Source of the DNA: Pseudoips prasinana
Lineage: Eukaryota; Arthropoda; Insecta; Lepidoptera; Nolidae
Length of the DNA stretch: 64,000 nt
NCBI GenBank assembly: GCA_951640165.1
Contig: OX621247.1
Span: forward strand, 33,144,001 to 33,208,000
Direction of reading: 5' to 3'
The position numbers were made by a program, and so were the translations under genes. Positions 31,662 to 42,541 of the stretch are shown here, in pieces; position 1 is the stretch's first letter; each line of letters opens with the position of its first letter. The notes beneath the pieces are model-generated. The model did no database searches and was not told where the DNA came from. It worked only from the letters and a program-made list of their open reading frames with translations.

Positions 31662-31832
31662 TTTAACTCCGGCTTTTTAGGTGCATCAGTCTTCTCATCG
31701 GCCTTTTTCTCTTCCTTGGGGGAGGCGGGGGGCGTGTGCTCTTTGTCCCCGATGTTGGAGGGCGCGTACCCCGAGTCGTTGTTCGTGTTGGGGTCCATCA
31801 TGGGTATGGGGGACGCCAAGTTTGCCATTATG
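31662..31832 (-). CDS. Dop2R: D2-like dopamine receptor, third intracellular loop exon
   Basis: A 171-bp exon between acceptor CTCTTACAG and donor GTAAGG. It begins with one base that completes a codon carried from the exon at 47079-47269 (AA + C = Asn) and ends two bases into a codon, so it is symmetrical and can be skipped or swapped without a shift. It encodes IMANLASPIPMMDPNTNND then SGYAPSNIGDKEHTPPASPK and a Lys/Glu-rich end (KKPELK). DPN-N-DSGYA-SN is the match to Drosophila Dop2R's third loop, which selects and couples Gi-type G proteins. The gene runs right to left. Downstream exons for TM6 and TM7 are not in the window. Confidence 0.82.
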
Positions 31833-32059
31833 CTGTAAGAGGTAGAAATAACGGCTTTTAATTGTAGTTGGTCGACACAAGGATTGAAATCAAGACCTGA
31901 ACAAACTGCTGCTAGACGAACAACGCAACCAACCGATATTTAGATAGATAGAAATCTCCTTATTGTACACACTCAAACGGAAAGAAAATACATTGGATAA
32001 AGGAACATATTTACGTATAGATTTAATAATTATGAAAATCTCGGCAATTCTTCAAACTA

Positions 32060-32235
32060 TTTTATGTAAAGAAAGTGAAAGGGCAGTTCAGAAGTACCCT
32101 AAACCGGCGAGCGTGTATGAAGAATATAATGACAGTAATCGAGGCAACAGACGTCTGCAAAGATCGTGACAAATGGAAATCCGTTGTCTCTGCCTACCCC
32201 TCAGGGAAACAGGCGTTAGTCTATGTATGTATGTA
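32060..32235 (+). pseudogene. LINE C-terminal fragment (GRGRPRRTF family)
   Basis: Starts within [18 protein letters not shown] and ends [12 protein letters not shown] with the (GTAT)n tail. Strongly 5'-truncated. Confidence 0.6.
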
Positions 32236-32239
32236 TTTA

Positions 32240-32850
32240 ATGTATAATGTTTCTTTGGTTTGCCGTCAGATTTCTGATCCGATATCTATAATCTGATTAT
32301 CAATAAATTTGGAAGAACCATCGCATTGTCAAAGAAATGAGGCATAATTATACTATTCAAATACGATTACAGGTACGGATTTATTTTTATATATTCACAT
32401 ATGAAATTTAATCCGTAGGTAGGTACCCTAGACATTTGTATCGAAATATCACTAAAATATTTTATAAGATAACTCTATTTCATGAGTTATCCCTATATCA
32501 TCTATTTAAATGTTGCTCAAGTTATCTTCGCAGGAAAATAAACTAATATCATAAAGAGAAAATAAGATATGTTTGTGTGTTTGTAATGGATAAAACAAAA
32601 AAAAAACTCAACAGATTTTCTAAATTCTTTCACATATAGAAAGCTACATTATCAGCCAGTAACATGAGTGGTATATTATTTAAAAAAAGTTAGTTCCCTA
32701 CAAAATTTACAATAATCAAACCACATCTTATAAAAAATCACATAAGTATAAAACTGCGCTGCGAGAACTGTTGAACTGCGAGAGCTGATATATAAATTTT
32801 ACTACATGTTGAATTATTTAATCATTACCAGGAAAATAATTCGTTAAGTT
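32240..32850. other. No recognisable gene
   Basis: AT-rich with short palindromic TATA-like runs; nothing assignable. Confidence 0.45.
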
Positions 32851-32856
32851 ATAAAA

Positions 32857-32965
32857 TAAAATAAATAAATAAAATAAAAAAGGTTTTTATTCACGTAGAC
32901 TTAAAAAAAGCGCTTGTAAATAGTCAGAACATGTTTGTAGTAATATAGTTGTATATATGCCCAAC
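32857..32965 (-). repeat. Family R1 repeat, truncated
   Basis: (AAATA)n then GGTTTTTATTCACGTAGAC to about AGTTGTATA. Confidence 0.5.
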
Positions 32966-32998
32966 TATTATAGTTAAACTCTAAAAACTGTTTATAGT

Positions 32999-33122
32999 TC
33001 AAATTACCGGCGAGCATGTATGAAGAATATAATGTCAGTAAACGAAGCGAAACAGGTGTGCAAGGATCGTGACAAATGGAAGTCCGTTGTCTCTGCCTAC
33101 CCCTCTGGGAGACAGGCGTGAG
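32999..33122 (+). pseudogene. LINE C-terminal fragment, target of the hAT MITE
   Basis: TACCGGCGAGCATGTATGAA to CTGGGAGACAGGCGTGAG encodes RRACMKNIM ... SAYPSGRQA. The MITE at 33123 inserted immediately after this stop region and duplicated GGCGTGAG. Confidence 0.6.
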
Positions 33123-33551
33123 TAGGGTTACCATGTATAAATAGAGGGGTGCCTGTCTATGGTCCCTAAAATGCCAGATTTTTCAGAAAAATGCCTGTCT
33201 GAAGCAAAACGCTGTAGGTAATAAGTAAAAGCCTAAAGATAATAATCAAGAAGGATATTTATTATATATGTAAAATACTTCACAAGTTTTTTAATTTTCC
33301 TGTGTAATCAACACAGGAAAATTAAAAAACTTGTGAAGTATTTTACATATACAATAAATATCCTTCTTGATTATTATCTTTAGGCTTTATGCTTTTGCTG
33401 ATTCAATTGTCAGCCGATTTCTGTCTTAATTCCACTGGGCGTTGACGAGACCCTGCGAAAATGCCTGTCTCAGACCAATGCCTGCCGCACGCCTGTCTAA
33501 ACCTTAAAATGCCTGTCAAATGCGGCTAACGCCTGTCATATGGTAACCCTA
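33123..33551. mobile_element. hAT-type MITE with a 76-bp internal hairpin
   Basis: Ends TAGGGTTACCAT and ATGGTAACCCTA are inverted. An 8-bp duplication flanks it, GGCGTGAG (33115-33122) and GGCATGAG (33552-33559), as for hAT elements. Around seven GCCTGTC-type motifs sit near both ends, resembling subterminal transposase sites. The centre is a hairpin with arms 33230-33305 and 33311-33386, one mismatch in 76, loop AATCA. Confidence 0.75.
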
Positions 33552-33556
33552 GGCAT

Positions 33557-33587
<31 letters not shown>

Positions 33588-33639
33588 ATTAATTCGTTAA
33601 CAAAATACATTGTGTCTATGTATGTATGTTCAAATTAGT

Positions 33640-33875
33640 AAACCTGCCTTTCTATCCATCTGCCTGTGCCCGTACCGTGTGTGGGTCACCCCAGACCATC
33701 TCGTGGGTGTCGTAAAAAGCGACTAATGGATACACCAGGTAGTCGGGCAACAGCGCCACCTGTGTACTAAATACCGCCTAACGCATGCCAAGCGCGGGGT
33801 CTACGCCAAACCACTCGAAATGGTAACGTTAGAAACCTTTAGGGGAGGAGTATGTCCAGCAGTGAACGATATCAT
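33640..33875 (+). repeat. LINE fragment (GTGTCGTAAAAAGCGAC type)
   Basis: GTGGGTGTCGTAAAAAGCGA ... ATGTCCAGCAGTGAACG are phrases at the junction of coding and 3' regions in RTE-type LINEs. Stops in all frames. Confidence 0.45.
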
Positions 33876-33879
33876 AAGA

Positions 33880-34170
33880 GAGGTAGGGCATAGCGTTCAT
33901 TCGCTCAAAGAGCAGCCCGACTGGGGAAGTACCTCCACCTTACAGAAAACATTCCTTAATAATAACATTAATAATTTTAATGTTGTGTTTCCAAGTGTGA
34001 GTAAGGTCGCCAGAGCTAATTGGGGCGGGGGGAAGGGTCGGCAACACTTATTTGCTGGCTCTAAAAGGCCGGCAACGCACTCGCGACCCCTTTGATGTCG
34101 CGAGTGTCCATGGGCGGCGGTGATCACTTATCATCAGGTGACCCACTTGCTCGTTTGGCGCCCTCTGATA
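33880..34170 (-). repeat. Family S repeat, reverse orientation
   Basis: AACGCACTCGCGACCC, GGGCGGCGGTGATCACTTA and GGTGACCCACTTGCTCG are the complement of 13080-13330, preceded by the 3' part seen at 31135. Confidence 0.55.
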
Positions 34171-34615
34171 TATAAAAAGAAATATAAATCAGGTTGATGA
34201 TGCCCCGTGCAAAGCTGAGACGGGTCGTTAGCTATCGACACGTTACAAATAACCGTCATAGTATAAAAGAATAAACTCTAACAACGACAAACAATATATA
34301 ATTCTAAAAAAATATGACAACGTGATACACGTATGAAATTGAATCCGTACCCTAGACTTTTACAACACTAAGATACGGTATAAATAAGTTCAGAGGAATA
34401 AATTACGTTATCTTATGTTTAAGAATAAAGGTTGAGATGAAAAATAAAAGAAGGTGAGGACAATAAAGTCGCTAAAAGATGGTTTAAAAATACGCGAGTG
34501 CTTGCCACCCCACGCTCGTAATGTCAACTTGTTCTAGAAATATTATTTCGCAGGTACAAGATGTCTTTTATTATTTTTGAACTCCGTATATATAAAACTT
34601 GTTGCAGTTTTATTG

Positions 34616-34890
34616 TTATAGCACTCTTCTGATTTGATTTCTTTTAATATTTTTTGTTATACTTCTATTTAGTTGTAGATGGTCCGTAAAAGTAAGTTCT
34701 CGTTCATAAAAACTAGTAACTTCTTGCTTAATAAATTCGATATCATTATTCTTTATAACTACTGGACAAAGGTTAATGCAATGGGCGGCTTTATCGCTAA
34801 AAGCTTTTCTAGGCAACCATGTGTGGGATGAACCCAAATTTATATGGAAAACAAAAGGGGTAGAGGATAGTATACAGAATTGATACAAAA
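34616..34890 (-). repeat. Possible LINE C-terminus and 3' end
   Basis: Minus strand encodes SHTWLPRKAFSDKAAHCIN, similar in plan to the R2-type phrase WKRS--IRPP at 3260-3420. An open 90-codon frame continues without recognisable domains. Confidence 0.3.
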
Positions 34891-34914
34891 TGAATAAACA
34901 ATATTATTTTACCT

Positions 34915-35290
34915 ACAGAAACTACTTATTAGGGTTGTCAGTGGTGACTTACGGAACTGAAATGTCGTCGCTTATTATGGGCCATATAAAAAGGTCCAAG
35001 GCCGCCCAAAGAGCAATGGAGAATACTATGTTCGGACTTCACCGGAATTTACAATCAGAAATGTTAATGTAGGCGATCCAAAGTAACCGACATAGCTTGA
35101 AGAATTGCTAGTGGCAGTGGGTGGGGCACATAACTCGTAGAACCGACGGCCGCTGGAGCAGAAAGGTTGGTAGTTGGTAAAAGGTAGCATGCACACGATT
35201 CGTCTTCCGGTTCGTCGTTCGCAAACCCTACAAGATGGACCGATGATCTTACGAGGGTCGCCTTAAGCCGCTGCAAGGGGTGGCAGAAAT
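34915..35290 (+). pseudogene. RTE-like LINE C-terminal fragment, copy 1
   Basis: Frames encode VTYGTEMSSLIMGHIKRSKA, AQRAMENTMFGLH, then WQWVGHITRRTDGRWSRKV and TRWTDDLTRV. YG-E-W--- ... QRAMER ... W-WxGHxxRR-DGRW is the post-reverse-transcriptase region of RTE-type LINEs. Several stops and a frameshift near 35070. Confidence 0.6.
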
Positions 35291-35297
35291 GACTAAT

Positions 35298-35640
35298 TAG
35301 GGTTATCAGTGATGACTTACTCAACTGAGACGTATGGACCTATTAAGAAGCTCAAGGCAGTCTCAATAGCAATGGAGAAGACTATATTCGGAGTTTTCCT
35401 GGGATATCGAATCAGAAATGTCAAAGTCCGTAGGCAAACCAAAGTAACTGACTTAGCTTGAACAATTGCCAGTTGCAGTGGGTGGTGCACATAGCTGCGT
35501 CTTCGCAAACCCTACAAGATGGACGCATGATCTTGTGACGGTCGCTGTAAGCTGCTGCAGGGGGTGGCAGAAGACCGGAATTTGTGGAGATTATATGGAA
35601 GTCCTATGTCCAGCAGTGGAGGATTTTCGGCTGTCATAAT
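35298..35640 (+). pseudogene. RTE-like LINE C-terminal fragment, copy 2 in tandem
   Basis: Starts again at TAGGGTTATCAGTGATGACTTAC, parallel to 34930, and runs through QWVVHIAAS- and RWTHDLVTVA to GGCAGAAGACCGGAATTTGTGG ... GTCCAGCAGTGGAGG. Diverged from copy 1, so the tandem arrangement is old. Confidence 0.55.
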
Positions 35641-35936
35641 GACAGTTATGACACAAAAAGTATACTCGAATAATATTAACACTAGATACATAAACGATGT
35701 AATTCCCTTATAGAGCTATAATAATAATAATACCGTGTGCTTTTGGACACGGCTCGCATTGTCAGGAGGTTCCTGTCTCTAGAGTCGTAACCTCCGGTAG
35801 CATAGACCCTGTTCCTGCTGCCGGTTGCAAATCCTATTTTTTATATTTTAAAATGTATATTTCTGTTTTTTATATATTTTAAAATGTATTTAATAAGAAA
35901 TATATATGAATAAATGATAATAATAATAATAATAAA

Positions 35937-36182
35937 GCCGTAGCCTAGTTGGCAGTACTCCTGCCTACGAACTTGGTAGTTCTGGGTTCGAATCCCGGTA
36001 AGTGCAAATATTTGTGTGATGAGCACGAATATTTTTTTCTGAGTCATGGATGTTTCCTATGTATTTAAGTATTTATTTATCTATATAAGTATGTATATCG
36101 TTGCCTGGTACCCATAGTACAAGCTTTGCTCAGTTTGGGGCTAGGATGATCTGTGTGACATTGTCCCTAGATATTATTATAA
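35937..36182 (+). mobile_element. tRNA-derived SINE (family A)
   Basis: Head GCCGTAGCCTAGTTGGCAG, B-box GGGTTCGAATCCC, tail GTTGCCTGGTACCCATAG ... GACATTGTCCC(TAGATATTATT). An (ATA)n run precedes it. Confidence 0.75.
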
Positions 36183-36511
36183 TTACATTTAAGTCATCCA
36201 TCATATTTTTTGGAATTACAGGCTTACTTAAATAGACCCATCTTACACAAGTCTCAATCTAATAAAAGTTTACTGGAAGAGATGTCATTATTGAATTAAA
36301 CTCACTATTGTACACGCCATCTTAAATTTGTAGTTGCTCTTCGTGTATTTTCTAAAGAATTCAAAGTAACAATGAAAGGAAAACTAATTTGTGGTATCGA
36401 TAGTCAGATAGATTTTATCGATACAGTAATAGCACTATAAAGACAGATTTATTTTAAAAGACACCTGATACTAGTTTGATAATAAAATAAAGAGCGATCC
36501 TCATAGTGACT

Positions 36512-36665
36512 GCATGTGTGGTGGAGCGGTTAAGACAGAAGCCTCGTCGCTTTGTGTCCTGGGTTGTCTCCCGCGTAGGTCAACACTTTCTGTGACCCAT
36601 AAATTGTCGTTCTGAGTCTGGATATATTTTCTGTCCGTCAATTATATGTTTGTAAAGTGATGTCT
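36512..36665 (+). mobile_element. tRNA-derived SINE (family D)
   Basis: GTGTGGTGGAGCGGTTAAGA head with a decayed B-box, CCATAAATTGTCGTTCTGAG body, TTATATGTTTGTAAAGTGA end. Uninterrupted version of the copy at 13680. Confidence 0.6.
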
Positions 36666-36669
36666 TTTA

Positions 36670-37600
36670 AAAAAATAAGTATTTGTGATTGATTTGGGTA
36701 TTTATCTATCAGTCCTAATAGTCAACTATGCTATTCATTAAAATGTTTAATGATACACTCTAAACGTTATACTTACTGTTTTAAATAACATATAACCGAT
36801 ATAAACCCTCTGTTCTAACGGTGATTTAAACAAAATGTAGGTATATGAGACTATTCCGAAAGCATCCTTTATAGGATAAGAATTATCATAATCGATTTAA
36901 AAAAGACGAGAGATCGCCTAATATACACCAAAACACAAAACGAGTATGCTATAGAGAACACGACTGAAGTAAAACTTAATGCAGAAAAAATGTACGCTCG
37001 CACCTCTCTTTCTTTCTTTCTTCACTAACTTATATCTCCCTATCAAATTCCGTTTGCGTCTCCCGATCACACTTTTAGTAATGCTCTGGTCACGCATTCA
37101 CCTTATTCCCCAAGTTAAGAAAATTTACTTCAAAAACATGTACTCGAATACCATCCATATTTAGAAGACGGTTTAAAAGCATAACAAGAGAACTACACTT
37201 GACTGAACTGATTGTTCATTTGTTAGGAACAAAGATTTTACAGAACTGTAACCATATACACCTTCTGTTTAGAGTCTTGCCGCCTCAATTACTATAGTAT
37301 ATCTACTACAGTATAGTAGTATATATTTATTTAGGTTCACCAACAATTACTTACACTAAAAAAATAACACCACTTTCATGCAATAATACAAGTAATAGCG
37401 TAGTAATTACTTAAAGGTGATTACTAAGCTACTACTTTCTACTACTACATTACATTCGTAACCTTTGTCTAAGCTATAACTACTACATCCATGTCTTTGT
37501 CATTGCCATTCATCATAAATTAAGCTCATTTGCTACACCAGCTGCTACGCGTTACATCAGCTGCTACGTGCTTACAGTATTTCGTAGCTTTTGTAATTAT
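36670..37600. other. No recognisable gene
   Basis: A 61-codon frame at 36979-37164 has no recognisable feature. TACTAC-rich sequence at 37270-37500. No repeat family assigned. Confidence 0.45.
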
Positions 37601-37608
37601 GCACTCCC

Positions 37609-38034
37609 CAATGAGGGCTACCGTTTTTGTGCTCACCAGTCGGTGCCACTGTCGCGGAAGGTCCACTATAGCTGATCAAAATCATTGTTATTGTGGACGC
37701 GACGAATGTTTTTACGAAAAATATTTAAAATCCTGTTAAAGTGTTTCATAAATAGCATACCGCAGTGTTGTGCAGTCCCCGCACAACACTGTGGCATGCT
37801 ATTTATGAAACACTTTAACAGGATTTTAAATATTTTTTCAAATATTTATTACAGTCATCGAGCTGTTACTCATTTTGTAATTTATTTAGTTTTAAACCAA
37901 AATGTTTAGTTATAATCGCAGTTTTTATTAATAAACAGCGTAACCCGAACAAAAACAGTGTATTTTGACGTTTCGTAGACCTGCCGCGATGCTAGCGCCT
38001 CTAGCGGCAAATTGATACGCGGTAGCCCTCATTG
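37609..38034. mobile_element. MITE (family K) with a 57-bp hairpin
   Basis: Ends CAATGAGGGCTACCG and CGGTAGCCCTCATTG are perfect 15-bp inverted repeats. Inside, arms 37717-37773 and 37781-37837 are complementary with two mismatches in 57, loop AGTCCCC. Non-coding. No target duplication identified. Confidence 0.65.
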
Positions 38035-38204
38035 TCAGGGTAACTATGCAAATTTTCGGCGATTGGTCTGTAATGGTATGTGTTTTGTACGCCTTTCAAT
38101 TTCAACAATAAAGCCACCAGTAAAATCTACAATTGAATTTTTTTTCACACATTTCGTATTTGAGGACTGAGTAACACTAGTCAGTGTCGCTACTAAACTT
38201 GTGT

Positions 38205-38460
38205 GAGAGTTAATACTACACACGAGACTAGATAATTAAACATAATTTCTTGACAATAACTTGATACGAGCTAGCTAAATATCATTGCTATAATAAAATA
38301 AATTTTATAAATGTTTTCATACAATATGTACCTAAATATCTATGTTACTAGAAATAATAATGTATACAACTATATTACTACAAACATGTTCTGACTGTTT
38401 ACAAGCGCTGTTTTTAAAGTCTACGTGAATAGAAACCTTTTTTATTTTATTTTATTTTTT
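38205..38460 (+). repeat. Family R1 repeat
   Basis: Reverse of 410-706: ends GTCTACGTGAATAGAAACC then (TTTTA)n. Confidence 0.5.
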
Positions 38461-38734
38461 ATACTAATAAATAGTAATTTATTTATTATTATTATTTATA
38501 TAGAAGATTTCTGACTACTAATATTCAGCTCACTGTCTTCTGAAGTTCTCCGAAGGACTCTCAATAATGAATCTGGTTTCGTAGTTACTCTTTTAAGGAC
38601 TGACTGTGTGTTCTTGCCCTGCGCGATAAGCTAGTCTCTATTGAGACTGTCTGCCGTGACCGCAATTCGACCTGGAGGACATAGGCAACAGTCGTTTGCC
38701 ATTTCAAATGCCTACTGTCTTTGCCATACGATAA

Positions 38735-38910
38735 AATAAATAAATAAAATAAAATAAAAAAGGTTTTTATTCACGTAGACTTTAAAAAAGCGCTTGTAAA
38801 TAGTCAGAACATGTTTGTAGTAATATAGTTGTATACATTAGATATTATTTCTAGTAACATAGATATTTAGGTACATATTGTATGAAAACATTTATAAAAT
38901 TTAATATGAT
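38735..38910 (-). repeat. Family R1 repeat
   Basis: (AAATA)n, GGTTTTTATTCACGTAGAC, ending ATTGTATGAAAACATTTAT. Confidence 0.5.
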
Positions 38911-39335
38911 AAATTAAAATAACACATGGTCTGTATGCTAACTAGTGTCAAAAAGACGCAATAGCACAGCTTAAAAGGTTCTCACCGTAAGTTATATGTA
39001 TACATACTTTTTTCATAACTAACATGCCATGACTTCGTAAATGTATTTTCATATAAATTCTTAACGATACTTTTACATTTTCTTCGAACAGACACCTTTG
39101 TATGGATATTAATTGTACGGCAAAGATATTGTTGAACGGCTTTTTAGAAGCGAAAGTTGTTATTATAAAGGAAATATTGATATTTCAGAAACCCAAGCAA
39201 CTTTGTTTCATACATATCACGTTACGGTTTTAATTATGTAGCATGACCTAGAATTTGTGTGGGTAAATTAAGTAAAGTTAACGTTAAGTTAGGGTTCTCT
39301 TGATTTGATTGTTTGCAATAGTTCATAAATCACAG

Positions 39336-39605
39336 TTTTTTGGGATTTTTCCGTAAAAAGAAATTGCTCAGTATCAGCCCGAAGACTGGAAGTTGGCGGT
39401 ATCACACCCCCGTGACTCGGAGAACACGTAAAGCCGTCGGTTCTGTACCTGACCTCTTTCCGGTCGTGTCATTAGTCGTCCCATCGGATAGTGAGAATGA
39501 TGGAATAGAAAGTGCCCCTGTGTTTGCGCTCACACTATATGTCCTGCGCTATTGGCTAATCACTTTTGAGACTGACCGCCGCGGCGCCGTGGTCGAAATG
39601 CATTA
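39336..39605 (+). mobile_element. SINE (family E), headless copy
   Basis: From TTTTCCGTAAAAAGAAATTG through GTGACTCGGAGAACACGTAA to CCGTGGTCGAAATGC. The tRNA-like head is missing. Confidence 0.65.
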
Positions 39606-39971
39606 ATAAATCACAGTTTACATAATAAAAAATAATTATAAAACTTTGCTTTTTTTTGAAAATCGAATCCCGACCAGACGACTTGAACCACTTAACCACA
39701 GGACTTGTTAGCTTTGATGAAACCTTTCACATCATCAGCCTGATATCGTCCACTGCTGGACATAGGGCTCTCCAAAAGGCTTTTAGGCGCTCCTAGCTAG
39801 ATGCTCCCACCAGTACGTAAGATGGGACGACTAGTTTTACAACATCTTAAATAAAAATCTCGGGACAACTATCACACCAGCTGATCCCAACCTCGTCAGA
39901 GCCTGTACTATGGCAACCTGACAACTGATAAACATACATACATATATTCCTGAATACATACATATCTTCTA

Positions 39972-40210
39972 TCTATATATATAAAAATCAATACCACTTT
40001 TCGTTGTATTGTCATAACTCAACAACGCCTTTACCGATTTGGCTAATTTTGGTCTTGAATTATTCGTGGAAGTCCAGGGAAGGTTTGTACGTAGATAAAA
40101 TTTAAAAAACATCTTGAAAAAGTGTAAAATCAATATCTTTCTATACTCCCATATACAAACAATTTGTACTAATACTTAAAAGCGTAGCGAAGCACGTACC
40201 GGGCCGCTAG
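39972..40210 (+). mobile_element. Helitron (family D), unit 1 of 3
   Basis: 239 bp from TCTATATATATAAAAATC to GTACCGGGCCGCTAG, preceded by host A. Contains ACAACGCCTTTACCGATTTG. Non-coding. Confidence 0.85.
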
Positions 40211-40449
40211 TCTATATATATAAAAATCAATGCCACTTTTCGTTGTAATGTCATAACTCAACAACGCCTTTACCGATTTGGCTAATTTTGGTCTTGAATT
40301 ATTCATGGAAGTCCAGGGAAGGTTTGTACGTAGATAAAATTTAAAAAACATCTTGAAAAAGTGTAAAATCAATATCTTTCTATACTCCCATATACAAACA
40401 ATTTGTACTAATACTTAAAAGCGTAGCGAAGCACGTACCGGGCCGCTAG
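40211..40449 (+). mobile_element. Helitron (family D), unit 2 of 3
   Basis: 239 bp, directly abutting units 1 and 3 with no spacer. Differs from unit 1 at only a few positions. Confidence 0.85.
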
Positions 40450-40688
40450 TCTATATATATAAAAATCAATGCCACTTTTCGTTGTAATGTCATAACTCAA
40501 CAACGCCTTTACCGATTTGGCTAATTTTGGTCTTGAATTATTCGTGGAAGTCCAGGGAAGGTTTGTACGTAGAGAAAATTTAAAAAAAGTCTTGAAGAAG
40601 TGTAAAATCAACATCTTTCTATACTCCCATATACAAACAATTTGTGCTAATACTTAAAAGCGTAGCGAAGCACGTACCGGGCAGCTAG
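40450..40688 (+). mobile_element. Helitron (family D), unit 3 of 3
   Basis: 239 bp, ending GGGCAGCTAG before host T. It has private changes (AAGTCTTGAAGAAG; GGGCAGC for GGGCCGC). Confidence 0.85.
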
Positions 40689-41014
40689 TTATAGAGAAAT
40701 TAGACAATTATTAAAGAGGGGATAGAGTCCCGGGTGGAAATCGAACCCACGACCTCTGGCTTAGCAGTCAGCGAGATTATCCATTATTTTATTTTATTTA
40801 TTTATTTATTAACACCAGGCTTACCCACAGCTTGTGCTTACAATATATACATCTTATGAATATTTTTTTAACAAATTTGACTTACACACTAGCCAATTAC
40901 GGGTTAACCAACATTCTCCAAATCTAGACGAATAATAGGCACTTGAGAAGACGAATAATCGGAACTTGAGAAGATGAATAATCGGCACTTGAGAATTATC
41001 CATTCGACGAAACA

Positions 41015-41195
41015 GAAACAGGACCGACGGCTTTACGTGCTCTCCTAGTCATGGGTGTATAATACCGCCAACTCCCAGACTTCGGGCTGATATCAAGACA
41101 TTTTTTTCCTTTCACAGAAAAAGCCATTGAATTTGAACCCAGGACCTCGTTATCTGCGTTTGAACACGCTATAGCTAGGCCAACGAGGCAGTCAA
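41015..41195 (-). mobile_element. SINE (family E), 5' half
   Basis: Contains the complement of the tRNA-like head (CTATAGCTAGGCCAACGAGG near 41168) and the first body block. Confidence 0.6.
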
Positions 41196-41584
41196 GTATT
41201 AATATTCGTGTGTTGATCAATTCGGGAAGTTAACATGGTGTCATCATTTACATATTAATTGGTCCCTCGAAGTGGATCGATCAGCCAATTTATATTTAAG
41301 CTAACAGGAGCTTTTAACTGAATAATTAAATTCTACGAAAGCATCGGTTGTTAAATAAAGGCAGCGTTGTAAAATAAAGATAGAGTAATATTTTTATCCA
41401 AAACTACCTTTAGCTATTTATGGTTCTAAGGGTATGTTCTCGTTTTATATCGTCTTTAAACGCACACAATAATAATTTATTTAAGCTTCAAACCGTATAA
41501 AATTTTACAAGTGTCCGAAGCCTCCTTTTAATCATATAATGACTCCGCTCTTTCATATCAGTTGTTCATAAACAAGGTAATAAT

Positions 41585-41850
41585 AATGTCCTTCTAATCG
41601 AATTTCGGCCACAACGGCCAGTCTCAATAGAGATAAGCCATCTGCACGCGACATATTATAGTGCACAAGTGTGTGCGCAAACACAGGAGCACTTTCTATT
41701 CCTTCACTCTCATGATCCGATGGGATGCCTAGCGACACGACCAGAAAGAGGTCAGGTACAGGACCGACGGCTTTACGTATTCGCCTAGGCACGGGGTTAT
41801 AATACCGCCAACTCCCAGACTTCGGACTGATACTGAGAATTTTTTTTATA
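41585..41850 (-). mobile_element. SINE (family E), headless copy
   Basis: GGCCACAACGGCCAGTCTCA ... TTCACTCTCATGATCCGATG ... GCACGGGGTTATAATACCGC, complement of 26588-26975. Confidence 0.65.
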
Positions 41851-41960
41851 CATATATCTAATATAAAATTAATTATGTGAGTTACCCGTTACTATCTTTC
41901 ATTATGTTGGCACCTTACGTCAGTTTTAATAAATACCCAAATGCCTTTTCTTTACTCCTG

Positions 41961-42541
41961 GGGCTCTACCGGCTAAGTCGCCGAACATCGACTTCTTAAA
42001 TGGCGTTCAATTAAATACAAATACAAAAAATATTTATTTATCTTCACAAACAGTGATAATTACATGGAGTTACATAATAAACATGTGGATACATTTTGTT
42101 TGCGAGAGACTGGTGTCTGAACTAGGCAAGCCCGTACTACAGATCACCAGGATCTCCCCCGACGGCGTTGACACATATATGTATAAAATTAATTTAGCTA
42201 AATATTTTGTAAAGAATGGTCAAATTAGTAAAGATGTATTGTCTGGAAAGAGTTGTGTTGTGTGTGAGTGTTGTGTTGTGTTTGGGTGTGTTGTGAGTGG
42301 GTGTGTTGTGTGTATTTGCGTATGTGATTGTGAGTGAGAATGATCAGGCATGAAATAAAGGTGAAACTTGACTTAATCAATAGTTAAGTCGGTTTCAACG
42401 TTGACAATCGATTCCGGACCATTTATGACGTCACATGTGCTCATGGAAGCCGATTTAACGATTGATAAAGTCATTTTTAACCTTCATTTATTTGAACGCC
42501 ATTTAAGAAATCGATGTTCGGCGACTTAGCCGGTCGAGCCC
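41961..42541. mobile_element. MITE (family F) with a 3-bp CTG target duplication, split
   Basis: Ends GGGCTCTACCGGCTAAGTC and GACTTAGCCGGTCGAGCCC, with CTG at 41958-41960 and 42542-42544. An insert of roughly 340 bp (42020-42360) separates the arms. It includes a GT-rich run (42240-42340) and an ATTTATCTTCACAAACAG-type block, which resembles a LINE 3' end in reverse. Confidence 0.7.

Larger units (their letters stand above)
39848..40790 (-). mobile_element. SINE (family B-like) split by a Helitron trimer
   Basis: TGATCCCAACCTCGTCAGAG ... CTGATAAACATACATAC on the left and the tRNA-like head (complement of GTGGGTTCGATTTCC, near 40735-40790) on the right are parts of one minus-strand SINE. The Helitrons at 39972-40688 lie between, so they are younger. 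Confidence 0.55.

Noticed and set aside
40169..40614. Two near-identical minus-strand open frames
   Set aside because: They are shadows of the Helitron trimer units, crossing unit junctions.
42053..42337. Cys/Val-rich open frame
   Set aside because: The second half is a GT-rich simple repeat and the first half lies in a repeat inserted in a MITE.
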